Source: Lysobacteraceae bacterium
Lineage (GTDB): Bacteria > Pseudomonadota > Gammaproteobacteria > Xanthomonadales > Rhodanobacteraceae
NCBI GenBank assembly: GCA_004143945.1
Contig: SEHB01000005.1
Location: forward strand, 124,001-188,000
DNA length: 64,000 nt
Direction: 5' to 3'
Of the stretch, positions 24,949 to 33,090 are shown in pieces. The number at the start of each line of letters is the position of its first letter. Position 1 is the first letter of the stretch. The position numbers and the translations under genes are program-made. A model generated the notes under the pieces. The model saw only the letters and a program-made list of their open reading frames with translations. It was not told the origin of the DNA and did not search any database.

Positions 24949-26439
24949 TCAGTCGCAGCAGCCGTCGCCGCCCTTGACGGTGTGCGCGTGCGACGCGGCG
25001 ACGCCCTGGGTCAGTCCCTTGCCGCTCGCGACATAGTGGTCGGCGACCACCTTCGCCACGCAGGTCGACATGCGCTTGCCGGTCGGAATGTGCAGGAACT
25101 CGTTCGGCCCGTGCGCATTCGAGTGCGGGCCGAGCACGCCGGTGATCAGGAACTGCGCGCCCGGGAACTTCTCGCCGAGCATGCCCATGAACGGGATCGA
25201 CCCGCCTTCACCGTTGTAGGCGACCGGCGCGCCGAAGAATTGCTGCGAGGCGGCGTCGACCGATTGCTCGAGCCATGGCGCGAGCGCGGGCGCTTCCCAG
25301 CCGCTGCCGGCCTTTTCCAGCTGGAAGCTCACGTTGGCACCGTAGGGCGGATCGTTCTCGAGCAGGCGCTTGAGGAACTCGCCACCCTTCGCCGCATCGA
25401 GCGTCGGCGGAACGCGCAGGCTGAGTTTCACCGCGGTGTACGGGCGCAGCACGTTGCCGGCCGAATCGAGCGCAGGCAAGCCGCCGACGCCGGTCACCGA
25501 CAACGCGGGGCGCCAGGTGCGGTTGAGCACGAGTTCGGTCAGGTCCGCATCCATCGGCGACATGCCGTCGACGAGCGGGAACTTCGAATACACCGCGTCG
25601 CCGAGGATCTCGGCGGTGCGCTTCGCCTGCGCGACGCGCTGCGCGGGGATCTCGACATGCAGTTCCTGCGGCTTGATGCGTCCGGTCGACTCGTCCTCGA
25701 GCCGCGACAGGACCTGGCGCAGGATGCGGAAGCTCGAGGCGACGATGCCGGACGCATCGCCCGAGTGCACGCCTTCCTCGAGCACCTTGACGACGAGGTT
25801 GCCGCCGGTCATGCCGCGCAGCGACGTCGTGAGCCAGAGCTGGTCGTAGTTGCCGCAACCGGAATCCAGGCAGACGATCAGCGACGGCTTGCCGATCCGC
25901 GCGGCGAGGTGGTCGACGTAGTACGGCAGGTCGTAGCTGCCCGATTCTTCGCAGGCCTCGATCATCACGACGCAGCGCGCGTGCGGGATGCCCTGCTCCT
26001 GCAGCGCGAGCAGCGCGGCGAGCGAACCGAAGATCGCGTAGCCGTCGTCGGCGCCGCCGCGACCGTACAGCCGGTCACCCTCGAGCACGGGCTTCCAGGG
26101 GCCGAGGTGGTCGGACCAGCCGGTCATTTCGGGCTGCTTGTCGAGGTGGCCGTAGAGCAACACGGTATCCGTCGATGCCGCATCCGAGCCCGCGATCTCG
26201 ATGAAGATCAGCGGCGTGCGGCCCTCGAGCCGCACGACTTCGACCTGCATGCCGCGCACTGGCTGCGCCCTGGCCCAGCGTTCCATCAGCTCGACCGCCG
26301 CATCCATGTAGCCGTGCTCGACCCATTGCGCGTCGAACATCGGCGACTTGTTCGGGATCCGGATGTATTCGGTCAGCTGCGGGACGATCTCGCCGTCCCA
26401 GAGGTCTCCGACGTAGCGGTTCAGTGCATTGGCATCCAT
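24949..26439 (-). CDS. M20 family dipeptidase/carboxypeptidase
   Basis: 496 residues from ATG 26439, with AGGTG about 6 bases upstream. M20 metallopeptidase features: DTVLLYGHLDKQPEM (first metal His and catalytic Asp), YGRGGADDGYAIFGSL (bridging Asp), MIEACEESGSYDL (catalytic Glu-Glu), VCLDSGCGNYDQLW, and HSNAHGPNEFLHI near the end (metal His). The dimerisation domain lies at about 205-365. Length and motifs match the cytosolic M20 dipeptidases of the CNDP type. The C terminus KGGDGCCD is Cys-rich and could bind metal. No leader peptide is seen, so it acts in the cytoplasm. Confidence 0.9.
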   Translation of the reverse strand: MDANALNRYVGDLWDGEIVPQLTEYIRIPNKSPMFDAQWVEHGYMDAAVELMERWARAQPVRGMQVEVVRLEGRTPLIFIEIAGSDAASTDTVLLYGHLDKQPEMTGWSDHLGPWKPVLEGDRLYGRGGADDGYAIFGSLAALLALQEQGIPHARCVVMIEACEESGSYDLPYYVDHLAARIGKPSLIVCLDSGCGNYDQLWLTTSLRGMTGGNLVVKVLEEGVHSGDASGIVASSFRILRQVLSRLEDESTGRIKPQELHVEIPAQRVAQAKRTAEILGDAVYSKFPLVDGMSPMDADLTELVLNRTWRPALSVTGVGGLPALDSAGNVLRPYTAVKLSLRVPPTLDAAKGGEFLKRLLENDPPYGANVSFQLEKAGSGWEAPALAPWLEQSVDAASQQFFGAPVAYNGEGGSIPFMGMLGEKFPGAQFLITGVLGPHSNAHGPNEFLHIPTGKRMSTCVAKVVADHYVASGKGLTQGVAASHAHTVKGGDGCCD

Positions 26440-26759
26440 GGTTTCACCTGTTTCGGTCGTGGGCGCGAGCGCGCGCCGGGGGTGCTGCCGGCACGCGCCC
26501 GCGACGCGGATCGACGATCGTATCCGATGGCGGCGGGGCGCGCCCGTGCGCGGCTGCGGGCAATCGCGGCGGCGGCGCGCGCAGGCGCCATCGAATCGCC
26601 GGCCTGGTCCGGCCGGGCAGCGGACGCAGCGTAGGAAATCTCCTACACGACGACGCAGCGGCGGCCTACGCCCGGCTGCGACGACGCGCATTCCGACCCC
26701 CCGCGGTCGCGCCTAGAATTCGTGCATGGCGCAAGCTCGCGCCGCTCCCGTCGTCGCCG
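26440..26759. other. Divergent intergenic region, no gene seen; contains an inverted repeat
   Basis: 320 bases between the M20 peptidase gene (minus) and the ComEA-like gene (plus). It holds GTAGGA-aatc-TCCTAC at 26631-26646, a 6-bp-arm inverted repeat suitable for a dimeric regulator, and TAGAAT at 26714-26719, a possible -10 box 46 bases before the ComEA-like start. I see no coding signal. Confidence 0.5.
26631..26646. promoter_or_regulatory. Inverted repeat GTAGGA-N4-TCCTAC, possible operator
   Basis: A perfect 6-bp-arm dyad in the divergent M20/comEA gap. AT content is higher than in the surrounding sequence. No known binding protein can be named. Confidence 0.4.
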
Positions 26760-27074
26760 ATGAAACCGCTGCCTGCGCTGCTGCTCACGATCCTGCTGGC
26801 GTTGCTGCCAGCGGCGCCCGTCCGTGCTCAGGTCGACATCAACCACGCCGATGCGCGCACGCTGGCCGAGTCGCTCGATGGCATCGGGCTGGTCAAGGCC
26901 GAGGCGATCGTCGCCTATCGCACCGCGCACGGCCCATTCCGCCGTCCCGAAGACCTCAAGCGCGTGCGCGGCATCGGCAGCAAGACCGTCGAGGCCAATC
27001 GCGATGCGATCGTGATCGTCGGCACGCACGCCGACGTGAACGCGGCCGATCCGGCAACTTCGGCACCGTACTGA
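26760..27074 (+). CDS. Secreted ComEA-like helix-hairpin-helix protein
   Basis: 104 residues with signal peptide LPALLLTILLALLPAAPVRA. The mature protein is a single ComEA-type helix-hairpin-helix unit: VDINHADARTLAESLDGIG, VKAEAIVAYRTAHGPFRRPE and LKRVRGIGSKTVEANRDAI. Such periplasmic proteins bind double-stranded DNA during natural transformation; short forms in Xanthomonadales are annotated as ComEA-like. A role in DNA uptake is inferred, since no other competence gene is in the window. The 230 bases after it hold no gene apart from a probable promoter at 27269. Confidence 0.85.
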   Translation: MKPLPALLLTILLALLPAAPVRAQVDINHADARTLAESLDGIGLVKAEAIVAYRTAHGPFRRPEDLKRVRGIGSKTVEANRDAIVIVGTHADVNAADPATSAPY

Positions 27075-27268
27075 CACGCTCGCCGCCGCGGCCAAAGATC
27101 AACGTTTGCAACATCCGACGCGCGCCCTGCGCGAACGCCGCGCGCGCATCGGCGGCTGCGCGCGCCTGCGGCCGCGCTCCGGGCGATGTCCGCGCGGGTG
27201 CACGGCAGATCCGCAGCCGCGATCCGCATGGGCCGGCGCGCTCGAGACCCCCACGTGCGCCCGCACGC

Positions 27269-27277
27269 TGCTAGACT
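27269..27277 (+). promoter_or_regulatory. Extended -10 promoter candidate (TGC-TAGACT)
   Basis: TG-C-TAGACT lies 28 bases before the start of the short SET gene. The same nine bases precede amgK at 47625, and a near copy precedes purM at 52798, at similar distances. Confidence 0.45.
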
Positions 27278-27304
27278 TCGCATCCGCCTGTCGGCGGTGC
27301 ACGC

Positions 27305-27766
27305 ATGATCCTCCCCCGCTATCACATCGGCCCGTCTTCGATCACGGGCGCAGGGCAAGGCTTGTTCATGGACGAGCCGGTCGCGCGTGGGCGCGTGATC
27401 GTCGCGCCCGACGGGATCCCTGCCGTGCACCGCTTCGACGAGATCCTCGCGCGGTCCGATGCGACGAGCGCGCTCGCCGCGACCGTGCGCTGGTTCGAGG
27501 ATCGTTACACCGTCACGCCCGAATGGCCGGACGAGTGCTACATCAACCACGCGTTCGAGCCGAGCGCGCTCTGGCATCTCGGTTTCGTGTTCGCCGCGCG
27601 CGACCTCGACCCCGGGGCCGAGATCACGGTCGACTATCGCCACCTGCTCGCGCCGGGCCAGGAAGAAGAGTTCCTCGATTCCGCGAGCGGTCGGCGCATC
27701 GTCGGCTACGCATGGCCGGAAAGCCTTCGTGCCTCCACCACCGCGCTCGCTGCGCTGCTGGCCTGA
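27305..27766 (+). CDS. Short SET-domain protein
   Basis: 153 residues. The SET core can be traced: YHIGPSSITGAGQGLFMDEP (N-SET strand), VARGRVIVAPDG, DECYINHAFEPSALWHLGFV (place of NHSCxPN, here NHAFEPS) and DLDPGAEITVDYRHLL (end of SET with the catalytic Tyr). There is no post-SET Cys cluster. Members are protein-lysine methyltransferases, but the altered NHxxxPS makes activity uncertain. A GNAT gene starts 6 bases downstream, likely the same transcript. Confidence 0.75.
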   Translation: MILPRYHIGPSSITGAGQGLFMDEPVARGRVIVAPDGIPAVHRFDEILARSDATSALAATVRWFEDRYTVTPEWPDECYINHAFEPSALWHLGFVFAARDLDPGAEITVDYRHLLAPGQEEEFLDSASGRRIVGYAWPESLRASTTALAALLA

Positions 27767-27772
27767 GAAGAA

Positions 27773-28294
27773 ATGCCCGACATCCCCGTGATCGACACCG
27801 AGCGCCTGCGCCTGTGCGCGCTCGACAATCGCCATTTCGAAGCCTATGCCGCGATGCTCGGCGACGCCGACACCACGCGCTTCGTCGGCGACGGCCAGCC
27901 GCTCGACCGCATGAATGCGTGGCGATCGATGGCGATGCTGCTCGGCCACTGGGCGCTGCGCGGCTACGGCATGTGGGCGGTCGAACGCAGGGACACGGGC
28001 GAGTTCATCGGCCGCGTCGGGCTGCACAATCCCGAAGGCTGGCCCGACATCGAACTCGGCTGGATGCTGGTGCCGGGCGCGCGCCACCAGGGATACGCGA
28101 CCGAGGCTGCGCGCGCGGTGCTCGACTTCGCGTTCACGCGGCTCGAGGTGCCACGTGCGATCAGCCTGATCCGCGCGGACAACAGCGCGTCCGAACGCGT
28201 CGCGCGCCGCATCGGCGGGCGCCAGGGCACCACCATCGACTTCCTCGGCGCGGCGACCCTCGTCTACGCCTACCACGCGCCGGATTCACCCTGA
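27773..28294 (+). CDS. GNAT acetyltransferase, RimJ/RimL type
   Basis: 173 residues. DTERLRLCALDNRHFEAYAA is the typical RimJ/L N terminus, followed by YGMWAVERRDTGEFIGRVGL, ELGWMLVPGARHQGYATEAA (acetyl-CoA pyrophosphate loop) and LIRADNSASERVARRIGGRQ. Acetyl acceptor unknown: ribosomal-protein N termini or small molecules in this family. Next to the SET gene, so both may modify proteins. Confidence 0.88.
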   Translation: MPDIPVIDTERLRLCALDNRHFEAYAAMLGDADTTRFVGDGQPLDRMNAWRSMAMLLGHWALRGYGMWAVERRDTGEFIGRVGLHNPEGWPDIELGWMLVPGARHQGYATEAARAVLDFAFTRLEVPRAISLIRADNSASERVARRIGGRQGTTIDFLGAATLVYAYHAPDSP

Positions 28295-28367
28295 GCGCCC
28301 CGCGCACTTGAGCGCCGCCCTGCTTTTGCGCAGCATGCGGCGTGATCCGGCCCGCAACGTCCACCCC

Positions 28368-28958
28368 ATGTCCGCGACCACCCTGCTGCAACCGGCCCGC
28401 TACCAGCGCACGCGCTGGAAGAACGACGGCGGCTGGACCACCGAGATCGCGCGCCGCGACGACGGCCACGCTGATTTCCTCTGGCGCGTGAGCATCGCCG
28501 AGATCGAGCGCGATGGCGCGTTCTCGTCGTTCGCCGGCGTCGATCGCGACCTGCTGCTGCTCGAAGGCAGCGGCATCGAGCTCGAGATCGGCGACGAGCC
28601 GCCGCGCGCGCTCACGCGCCGGTTCGAGCACGCGCACTTCGGCGGCGAGCTGCCGGTCCATTGCCGGCTGCTGGCCGGACCCACGCGCGACTTCAACGTG
28701 ATGGTGCGTCGCGATGCGATGCTCGCCGAGGTCGCGGCGCGCCCGCTGGTCGGATCGATGCTGCTGTTCCCCGATGCGGGCGCCGCATGGCTCGTGTACG
28801 TGCACGCAGGTGCGCTCGCGCTGCGCCGCGACGGCAGCGAGACCACGGCGCTCGCGGGAGAAACGCTGATGGTCGAAGGCGAAGGCGGCCGCATCACGCT
28901 CGAGGGCGCCGGCGAGATCGTGCTGGTGAAGTTCGCGCCGCGGCTGCGCGGCGTCTGA
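28368..28958 (+). CDS. HutD/Ves family cupin protein
   Basis: 196 residues from ATG 28368; an upstream in-frame ATG at 28308 would add 20 residues not typical of the family. HutD/Ves landmarks: YQRTRWKNDGGWTTEIAR, FLWRVSIAEIERDGAFSSFA, DRDLLLLEGSGIELEIGDE, FNVMVRRDAM and a C-terminal cupin strand GAGEIVLVKFAP. HutD proteins accompany histidine utilisation genes in other bacteria, but no hut gene lies nearby; the role is uncertain. Confidence 0.85.
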   Translation: MSATTLLQPARYQRTRWKNDGGWTTEIARRDDGHADFLWRVSIAEIERDGAFSSFAGVDRDLLLLEGSGIELEIGDEPPRALTRRFEHAHFGGELPVHCRLLAGPTRDFNVMVRRDAMLAEVAARPLVGSMLLFPDAGAAWLVYVHAGALALRRDGSETTALAGETLMVEGEGGRITLEGAGEIVLVKFAPRLRGV

Positions 28959-28999
28959 CAGCCTCTCTGGCCCGCGACGCGCGACCTCTCACGCGTATT

Positions 29000-29018
29000 G
29001 CAAATCATTCTCATTTGG
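29000..29018. promoter_or_regulatory. Fur box upstream of siderophore receptor gene
   Basis: The reverse strand reads CCAAATGAGAATGATTTGC, matching 12 of 19 bases of the Fur consensus GATAATGATAATCATTATC. It stands out as AT-rich in a GC-rich region and lies 157 bases before the receptor start, consistent with iron-dependent repression of the receptor-PiuC unit. Confidence 0.7.
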
Positions 29019-29174
29019 TTTCTAATCCCGTCGCACCGCATCACGGCGCGGCGACCGGAGGGTCGGCATCGCGCGCCGCCTGCAGCGGCTCGCAACGGGG
29101 ATCTGCATGCGGCGCCGTCGCCCGCTCGCCCCCGCTCGCCTGTCGCCGAACGACCACCACAGGATCGAACCCGG

Positions 29175-31496
29175 ATGAAGCACATCAAGAGTCGCAAGCA
29201 CGCCAGCGCGGGCGTGTTCGGCCGCGCACATGGCCTTACGGGCGCGGCGCGCCTCGCCACCGGCATCGCGCTCGCGTTGCCGGGCCTCGCGTCGGCGGAG
29301 GCCGCCGACGACGCCTCCGCGCAGCTGCCGACCGTGTATGTCGAAGGCTCGCGCGTCGACGAATACAAGGTCGACGAGGTGTCTTCGCCCAAATTCGTCA
29401 AGCCGCTGCTCGACACCACGCAGTCGATCCAGGTGATCCCCGGCGACCTGTTCAACGACCAGGGTGCGACCACTCTGACCGAGGCGCTGCGCAACAGCGC
29501 GGGTGTCGGCACCTTCTACACCGGCGAGAACGGCAACACGACGACCGGCGACGCGATCTACATGCGCGGATTCGACAGCCAGTCGAGCATCTTCGTCGAC
29601 GGCGTGCGCGACCTCGGCAGCATCTCGCGCGACGTGTTCAACATCGAGCAGATCGAGGTGACGAAAGGCCCGGCCGGCACCGACAACGGCCGCACCGCGC
29701 CGAGCGGCGCGATCAATCTCGTGAGCAAGCAGCCGATGCTCATGGATGGATTCTCGGGCAGCGCCGCGCTCGGCACCGACAGCCAGCAGCGCCTGACCGC
29801 CGACTGGAACGTGCGCCTCGGCGCGATCGAGGGCGCCGCGTTCCGCCTGAACCTGCTCGCGCAGGACAACGGCGTGCCCGGACGCGACAGCGTCGAGAAT
29901 GCGCGCTGGGCCATCGCACCCTCGCTCGCTTTCGGCCTCGGCACGGCGACGCGCCTGTACCTCGATTACCTGCACGTGAAGCAGGACAACGTGCCCGACG
30001 GCGGCGTGTTCACGATCGGCCTGCCGGGCTATGCCTCGCCCGATCCCGAGCGTCCCTGGATCGGTGACGCGCCGACGGTCGATCCGCGCAACTTCTACGG
30101 GACCGACGCCGACCACGACGACGTCGAAGCCGACATGTTCACCGCGATCGTGCAGCACGACTTCAGCGAAGACCTGAAGCTGCAGAACAGCACGCGCTGG
30201 GGTCGCACGAGCCAGGACTACCTGCTGACCGCGTTCATGGGGACCGCCGCGAACCTCGTGACGCCCGATCCCACCGATCCGTCGACCTGGACGATCCGGC
30301 GCAGCAACCCGACGTTCAAGGACCAGGTCAACCGCATCCTGACCAACCAGACGAACCTGCGCCTGCACACTGCGTCGCGCTCGTTCGAGAACGACCTCAG
30401 CATCGGCGCAGAGCTCACGCTCGAGGACCTCTCCACGCGCCAGATCGCACCGCTGGCCGGCACCGCGTGGCCAGCCGCGAACGTGTACGCACCCGATCCG
30501 CGCGTCGACGGCCTGCAGTGGGCGCCGACCGGCGGCAGGGGCGAAGGACGCAGCGACACCGTCGCGGTCTACGCATTCGATACGCTCACGCTCGGCGAGC
30601 ATTGGCAGCTCAACGCGGGCGTGCGCCTCGACGACTACGACACCGATTTCCGCAGTACCGTCGCGTGCACGGCGACCGGCGCCAACGCATGTGGAGATCG
30701 ACCGCCGGGCACGGTCATCCAGGCCGTCGACGCCGACGTGTCCGACACGCTGTTCAGCTGGAAGGTCGGCGCGCTGTACAAGCCGCGTCCGAACGGCAGC
30801 TTCTACGCGAACTACGCCGTATCGCAGCAGCCGCCCGGTGGCGGCACGCTCGAACTCAGCGCCGCGGCGAACAACGCGAACAACCCGGTATTCGATCCGC
30901 AGGAAGCGCGGACCGCCGAACTCGGCACCAAGTGGGAGCTGCTGGACCAGCGCCTGCTGCTGACCGCGGCGCTCTATCGCACCGACGTCGACAACGAGAT
31001 CGTGCGCGACCCGGTCGACCAGCTCTACTACCAGACCGGCGAGAAGCGCGTGCAGGGCATCGAGATCGGCGTCGTCGGCAAGCTCAGCGACGCATGGTCG
31101 GTGTCGGCCGGGTTCACGACGCTCGACGCGAAGGTCACCGAAGGCACGCCGGTCGCGCAGGACGGCTCGAGCGGGCTGACCTACACGCCGGACAAGGCGT
31201 TCACGGCGTGGACCACCTACGTGACGCCGTGGAAACTCACGCTCGGCGGCGGCGCGCGCTATTCGGGGGAGATGAAGCGCGGCACCGACGGCGCGGTCGG
31301 CACGCCGACGCACACCGAGGACTACTGGGTGTTCGATGCGGTCGCGAGTTACCCGGTCCACGAAAACATCGAGCTTCGCCTCAACGCGTACAACCTGTTC
31401 GACGAGGACTACGTCGCCGCGATCAACAAGAGCGGCTACCGCTACACGCCGGGCCTCGAGCGATCGTTCCTTCTGACTGCGAACGTGCGCTTCTGA
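29175..31496 (+). CDS. TonB-dependent catecholate siderophore receptor (Fiu/PiuA type)
   Basis: 773 residues from ATG 29175. Signal peptide about 1-42 ([12 protein letters not shown]). The TonB box region is near [18 protein letters not shown]; the plug domain includes [53 protein letters not shown] and [20 protein letters not shown]; the 22-strand barrel ends in the aromatic [12 protein letters not shown]. The long extended YMRGFDSQS and DNGRTAPSG segments place it with Fiu/PiuA receptors for monomeric catecholates. A Fur box lies upstream and a PiuC-like hydroxylase gene downstream, as in the PiuA-PiuC pair of pseudomonads. Confidence 0.9.
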   Translation: MKHIKSRKHASAGVFGRAHGLTGAARLATGIALALPGLASAEAADDASAQLPTVYVEGSRVDEYKVDEVSSPKFVKPLLDTTQSIQVIPGDLFNDQGATTLTEALRNSAGVGTFYTGENGNTTTGDAIYMRGFDSQSSIFVDGVRDLGSISRDVFNIEQIEVTKGPAGTDNGRTAPSGAINLVSKQPMLMDGFSGSAALGTDSQQRLTADWNVRLGAIEGAAFRLNLLAQDNGVPGRDSVENARWAIAPSLAFGLGTATRLYLDYLHVKQDNVPDGGVFTIGLPGYASPDPERPWIGDAPTVDPRNFYGTDADHDDVEADMFTAIVQHDFSEDLKLQNSTRWGRTSQDYLLTAFMGTAANLVTPDPTDPSTWTIRRSNPTFKDQVNRILTNQTNLRLHTASRSFENDLSIGAELTLEDLSTRQIAPLAGTAWPAANVYAPDPRVDGLQWAPTGGRGEGRSDTVAVYAFDTLTLGEHWQLNAGVRLDDYDTDFRSTVACTATGANACGDRPPGTVIQAVDADVSDTLFSWKVGALYKPRPNGSFYANYAVSQQPPGGGTLELSAAANNANNPVFDPQEARTAELGTKWELLDQRLLLTAALYRTDVDNEIVRDPVDQLYYQTGEKRVQGIEIGVVGKLSDAWSVSAGFTTLDAKVTEGTPVAQDGSSGLTYTPDKAFTAWTTYVTPWKLTLGGGARYSGEMKRGTDGAVGTPTHTEDYWVFDAVASYPVHENIELRLNAYNLFDEDYVAAINKSGYRYTPGLERSFLLTANVRF

Positions 31497-31738
31497 CCGA
31501 TCCGGCGACGCGCCTGCGCACACTGCGTCAAGCGCGCTGCAGGCGCACGCCGGGCACCGGAAGGAAGCGCGTTCACGAAATGATGCCCGGGTGCGCCGTC
31601 CGTGTTGTTCCGCGACGTGCCCGGTGTCGCAGGCCTTGGTCGTGGCTCTTTTCCCTGGCCCGCGTACCGCTCATGATCCACGCGGTGCAGATGCCGCCGC
31701 GCAATGGCGGTTGCCAGGCGAACCGCGAGGAACCGACG

Positions 31739-32416
31739 ATGCTCGTGCACATCCCGGGCGTGCTGACGCCCGACCAGGTCGCCGCGATGCGTGGTGCGCT
31801 CGATGCGGCAGACTGGACCGATGGTCGCGAGACGGTCGGCGCGCAGGGTTCGCGCGTGAAGCGCAACCTGCAGCTGCCCGATGCTTCGCCGGTGCGCGAG
31901 CAGCTCGGGCGCCAGGTGCTCGCGGCGCTCGCGGCAATGCCGCTGTTCCATGCGGCCACCCTGCCCGTGCGCATCCTGCCGCCGCGTTTCAACCGCTACG
32001 AGGGCGGCGGCCACTACGGCTTCCACGTCGACGGCGCGGTGATGGGCGTCGCGGGCGGCGAGCAGATGCGCAGCGACGTGTCCTGCACGCTGTTCCTCGC
32101 CGCACCCGACGAGTACGACGGCGGCGAGCTCGTGGTCCACGACACCTACGGCGAGCACGACGTGAAGCTGCCCGCGGGCGACCTCATCGTGTATCCGTCG
32201 AGCAGCCTGCACCAGGTGCTGCCGGTCACGCGCGGCGCTCGCATCGCGGCGTTCTTCTGGGTGCAGAGCCTCGTGCGCGACGACGGCCAGCGGCGCCTGC
32301 TGTTCGAACTGGACACCTCGATCCAGTCGCTGACCCGATCCGGCGCCGATCCCGCCGCTGTGCTGCAACTCTCCGGCATCTACCACAACCTGCTCAGGCG
32401 CTGGGCGCAGACCTGA
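31739..32416 (+). CDS. piuC: Fe2+/2-oxoglutarate-dependent PKHD-type hydroxylase (PiuC/YbiX)
   Basis: 225 residues; start set at ATG 31739 by GAGG about 8 bases upstream and by the family start [18 protein letters not shown] signatures: [20 protein letters not shown] (Fe ligands His and Asp), [37 protein letters not shown] (second Fe His and the 2-oxoglutarate Arg). PiuC-type enzymes are induced by iron lack and co-occur with PiuA receptors; their substrate is not established. It lies 242 bases after the receptor gene. Confidence 0.9.
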   Translation: MLVHIPGVLTPDQVAAMRGALDAADWTDGRETVGAQGSRVKRNLQLPDASPVREQLGRQVLAALAAMPLFHAATLPVRILPPRFNRYEGGGHYGFHVDGAVMGVAGGEQMRSDVSCTLFLAAPDEYDGGELVVHDTYGEHDVKLPAGDLIVYPSSSLHQVLPVTRGARIAAFFWVQSLVRDDGQRRLLFELDTSIQSLTRSGADPAAVLQLSGIYHNLLRRWAQT

Positions 32417-32597
32417 CCTTCGTGCGCCCGGCAGGCACCGGCCGGGCGAATGCGGGGGTCCTCCGTGGATCGGGCACGCACGGTCCCGATTGCACACGCC
32501 TGCGATTTGTCCGATCTTCGCGCGGCGACCCCGCGGGTGTGTACGCTGCGGTGGCGGTCGCGGAAAGACTTCCTCTCCCTGCGAATCGGAGGCGTAC

Positions 32598-33020
32598 ATG
32601 GGCAAGGCACCTGGATGGTTCATGCCGGTCGTGGTCGTGGCACTGCTATGGAACCTGCTCGGCTGCGCGGCGTTCGCGATGGACGCGATGATGGAGCCGG
32701 CCGACGTCGCCAAGCTCGAACCTGCACAACAGGCGCTGTACGCGGCACGGCCGGCGTGGACGCTCGTCGCGACCGCCGTCGCGGTGATCGGCGGGGCGCT
32801 CGGTTGCATCGGCCTCCTGATGCGACGTCGCTGGGCGTTGCCGTTGCTCGTGTTGTCGCTGCTCGGCGTGATCGTGCAGGACGTCGCACTGTTCGTGCTC
32901 GTCGACGGCGCGACGCTCGCCGGCCCCGTCGCGGTCGCGCTGCAGGCGGTGGTGCTGGTCGTCGCGATCGGCCTCGTGCTGCTCGCGCGCACCGCGATCC
33001 GTCGCGGCTGGGTCGCCTGA
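32598..33020 (+). CDS. Four-TM membrane protein, xanthomonad hypothetical family
   Basis: 140 residues from ATG 32598, supported by GGAGG 5 bases upstream. Four TM segments: WFMPVVVVALLWNLLGCAAF, TLVATAVAVIGGALGCIGLL, WALPLLVLSLLGVIVQDVAL and VALQAVVLVVAIGLVLLART. The loop MEPADVAKLEPAQQALYAAR after TM1 is characteristic of a small family in Xanthomonadales and relatives that databases often label loosely as sugar transporter; I see no transport motif and assign no function. Confidence 0.75.
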   Translation: MGKAPGWFMPVVVVALLWNLLGCAAFAMDAMMEPADVAKLEPAQQALYAARPAWTLVATAVAVIGGALGCIGLLMRRRWALPLLVLSLLGVIVQDVALFVLVDGATLAGPVAVALQAVVLVVAIGLVLLARTAIRRGWVA

Positions 33021-33048
33021 GCCGGCTCCGCCGCACGCCCACCGCTCC

Positions 33049-33077
33049 GTAGGCTGGACGACCGAAGGTCGGCCGGC
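33049..33077. repeat. Solo arm of GTAGGCTGGACG repeat
   Basis: GTAGGCTGGACGACCGAAGG and the following TCGGCCGGC match the left arm of the two full elements at 55494 and 55598. The right arm is missing. It sits between convergent genes. Confidence 0.75.
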
Positions 33078-33090
33078 GCTCCTCGCTCGG

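Noticed and set aside
29022..31523. Open frame of 833 codons antisense to the TonB-dependent receptor
   Set aside because: Shadow of the receptor gene, with no recognisable domain.
31497..31738. Small ORF between receptor and piuC genes
   Set aside because: No ribosome-binding site; Arg/Pro-rich translation typical of noncoding GC-rich DNA.
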